Origin: Rhodococcus sp. X156
GTDB taxonomy: Bacteria > Actinomycetota > Actinomycetes > Mycobacteriales > Mycobacteriaceae
Reading direction: 5' to 3'
Length of the DNA stretch: 64,000 nucleotides
Assembly: GCF_004006015.1 (NCBI RefSeq)
Contig: NZ_CP034766.1
Span: forward strand, 2,203,001-2,267,000
How positions within the stretch are numbered: the first letter of the stretch is position 1; each line of letters opens with the position of its first letter. Below the pieces are notes generated by a model. That model was given only the letters and a program-made list of their open reading frames with translations. It was not told the DNA's origin and did not search any database. The position numbers were made by a program, and so were the translations under genes. Below, piece after piece: positions 61,880 through 64,000 of the stretch.

Positions 61880-62482
61880 CTAGGAGGTGCAGGAGGTCTT
61901 GATCTTGTCGAGGTGGGCGTTGTAGTCGTTCTTGGCGGCGTTGAACGGCGCCGACATCCGCTGCGGGATCGCCGCGATCACCGCGTCCAGCGAGGTGGCC
62001 ATCAGCGGCAGCTCGGTGGTCAGCAGGTCAGTGGCCGGCAGCCGCTCCACGCCGGGGACGGTGCGCAGCTGTTGCGGCAGGGGCCCGAGCTTGTCGAGCG
62101 CGGCGGTCTCGGCAGCGACCAGCTCCGGGGTGACCCCCTTGCCGGCGTTGGCCACCGTGAGGAAGTCGTTCACGGCCTTGGTGGCCGCGTTGGTGAGCTG
62201 CGGGATGCGCCCGCACACCACGAGGCGGTCCCCGACGGCAACGACGGTGGGCGGCACACCCGTGGCGGATGCAGCGGTGCTGGTCGGGCGCGTGGTGGTG
62301 GGGCGCGCCGTGGTGGTGGTCGTCGCGGTGGCTGAGGTGGTGCCCCGGGCCACGGCCAGCGCGGGGTCGGGCTTCGCCTCGCCGTCCACCTGGCTGGTGC
62401 AGGCCGCCCCGGCGCCGACCACGAGGAGCGCACCCACCAGAGCCGCCGTTGACCCCACTCGTGTCCTGCCCATCAGTCCCAC
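61880..62482 (-). CDS. Lipoprotein (Rv2240c-like), unknown function
   Basis: 200-aa predicted lipoprotein: signal peptide with hydrophobic core ALVGALLVVGAG and lipobox GAAC at about residues 25-28. A Thr-rich linker with TTTT and TTR repeats (about 48-70) precedes a helical domain with one Cys in VVCGRIP and a final Cys pair region KTSCTS, suggesting a disulfide. The ATG at 62473 is an alternative start 9 nt downstream. Position beside aceE corresponds to Rv2240c. No domain is recognised. Confidence 0.75.
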   Translation of the reverse strand: MGLMGRTRVGSTAALVGALLVVGAGAACTSQVDGEAKPDPALAVARGTTSATATTTTTARPTTTRPTSTAASATGVPPTVVAVGDRLVVCGRIPQLTNAATKAVNDFLTVANAGKGVTPELVAAETAALDKLGPLPQQLRTVPGVERLPATDLLTTELPLMATSLDAVIAAIPQRMSAPFNAAKNDYNAHLDKIKTSCTS

Positions 62483-62722
62483 CCGCTCTGCTCGTTCGCC
62501 GAATGCCCCAGGAGAGCAACGATGCTCGTGCCAGCACCCCCGCTCCGGCGAGGACGCTACCCGCTGGTAGGGATCCCCATCGCACCTTGACCACTACATG
62601 CGGCACGATTGAGCATGGGACACACCGACTCCGTCGCTGCTGCCCCCGCCGTCCGCACCACGGACGCGTCCGGCACCGGGCTCACCCCAAGGCCCGTGCC
62701 CACCCAGAGTGAGGAGCACACC

Positions 62723-64000
<1,278 letters not shown>

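Overview
The window comes from a high-GC actinobacterium, very probably of the order Mycobacteriales (Corynebacteriales). The gene order lipB-lipA-DUF4191-RDD-glnA1, glnE-glnA2-lipoprotein hydrolase-panB, RNase H/phosphatase-zinc ribbon-Nif3-cobC, SURF1-cobD and ahpE-DUF3052-lipoprotein-aceE follows the Mycobacterium tuberculosis Rv2217-Rv2241 region closely. Insertions between these blocks and several non-mycobacterial operons argue against Mycobacterium itself. I cannot name the genus.

Layout. 0-5.2 kb: lipoate synthesis and glutamine synthetase GlnA1, with a textbook tandem GlnR box in front of glnA1. 5.2-10.2 kb: a haem-iron operon (hmuO-hmuT-hmuU-hmuV) facing a secreted neocarzinostatin-fold protein, with IdeR/DtxR boxes between them. 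10.2-21.7 kb: an MFS exporter, then the conserved glnE-GATase-glnA2-hydrolase-nadE-panB block. 22-24.3 kb: a desaturase and its ferredoxin-reductase partner. 24.4-29.3 kb: a three-gene exopolysaccharide operon (SQD1-like epimerase, BcsB-like protein with a frameshift in a G6 run, BcsA-like GT2). 29.4-33.5 kb: a membrane protein, a BtuF-like protein, an RNB ribonuclease, a small SPOR-like protein and an FNT channel.

33.6-42.3 kb is a nitrogen-scavenging cluster: a urea/guanidine carboxylase translationally coupled to two DUF1989 proteins (the carboxyguanidine deiminase pair CgdAB), facing a TetR regulator, an Hri1-like protein and an APC permease. No allophanate hydrolase is present. 42.4-45.6 kb holds small genes, the RNase P RNA gene (minus strand) and an MFS transporter behind a strong palindromic operator.

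45.6-48.5 kb is a low-GC island with two coupled genes: an active STAND-type ATPase with a C-terminal winged helix, and a degenerate STAND-like protein ending in a HEPN RNase motif. This is the best candidate for an undescribed conflict or defence system. Next comes an ABC-F protein with a leader peptide and mutually exclusive hairpins (predicted translational attenuation), a hydrolase/TetR pair with two operators, and two membrane transporters. 54.6-64 kb returns to the mycobacterial-type backbone: RNase H/phosphatase, zinc ribbon, Nif3, CobC, SURF1, CobD, tRNA-Val, AhpE, DUF3052, lipoprotein and AceE (cut off by the window end).
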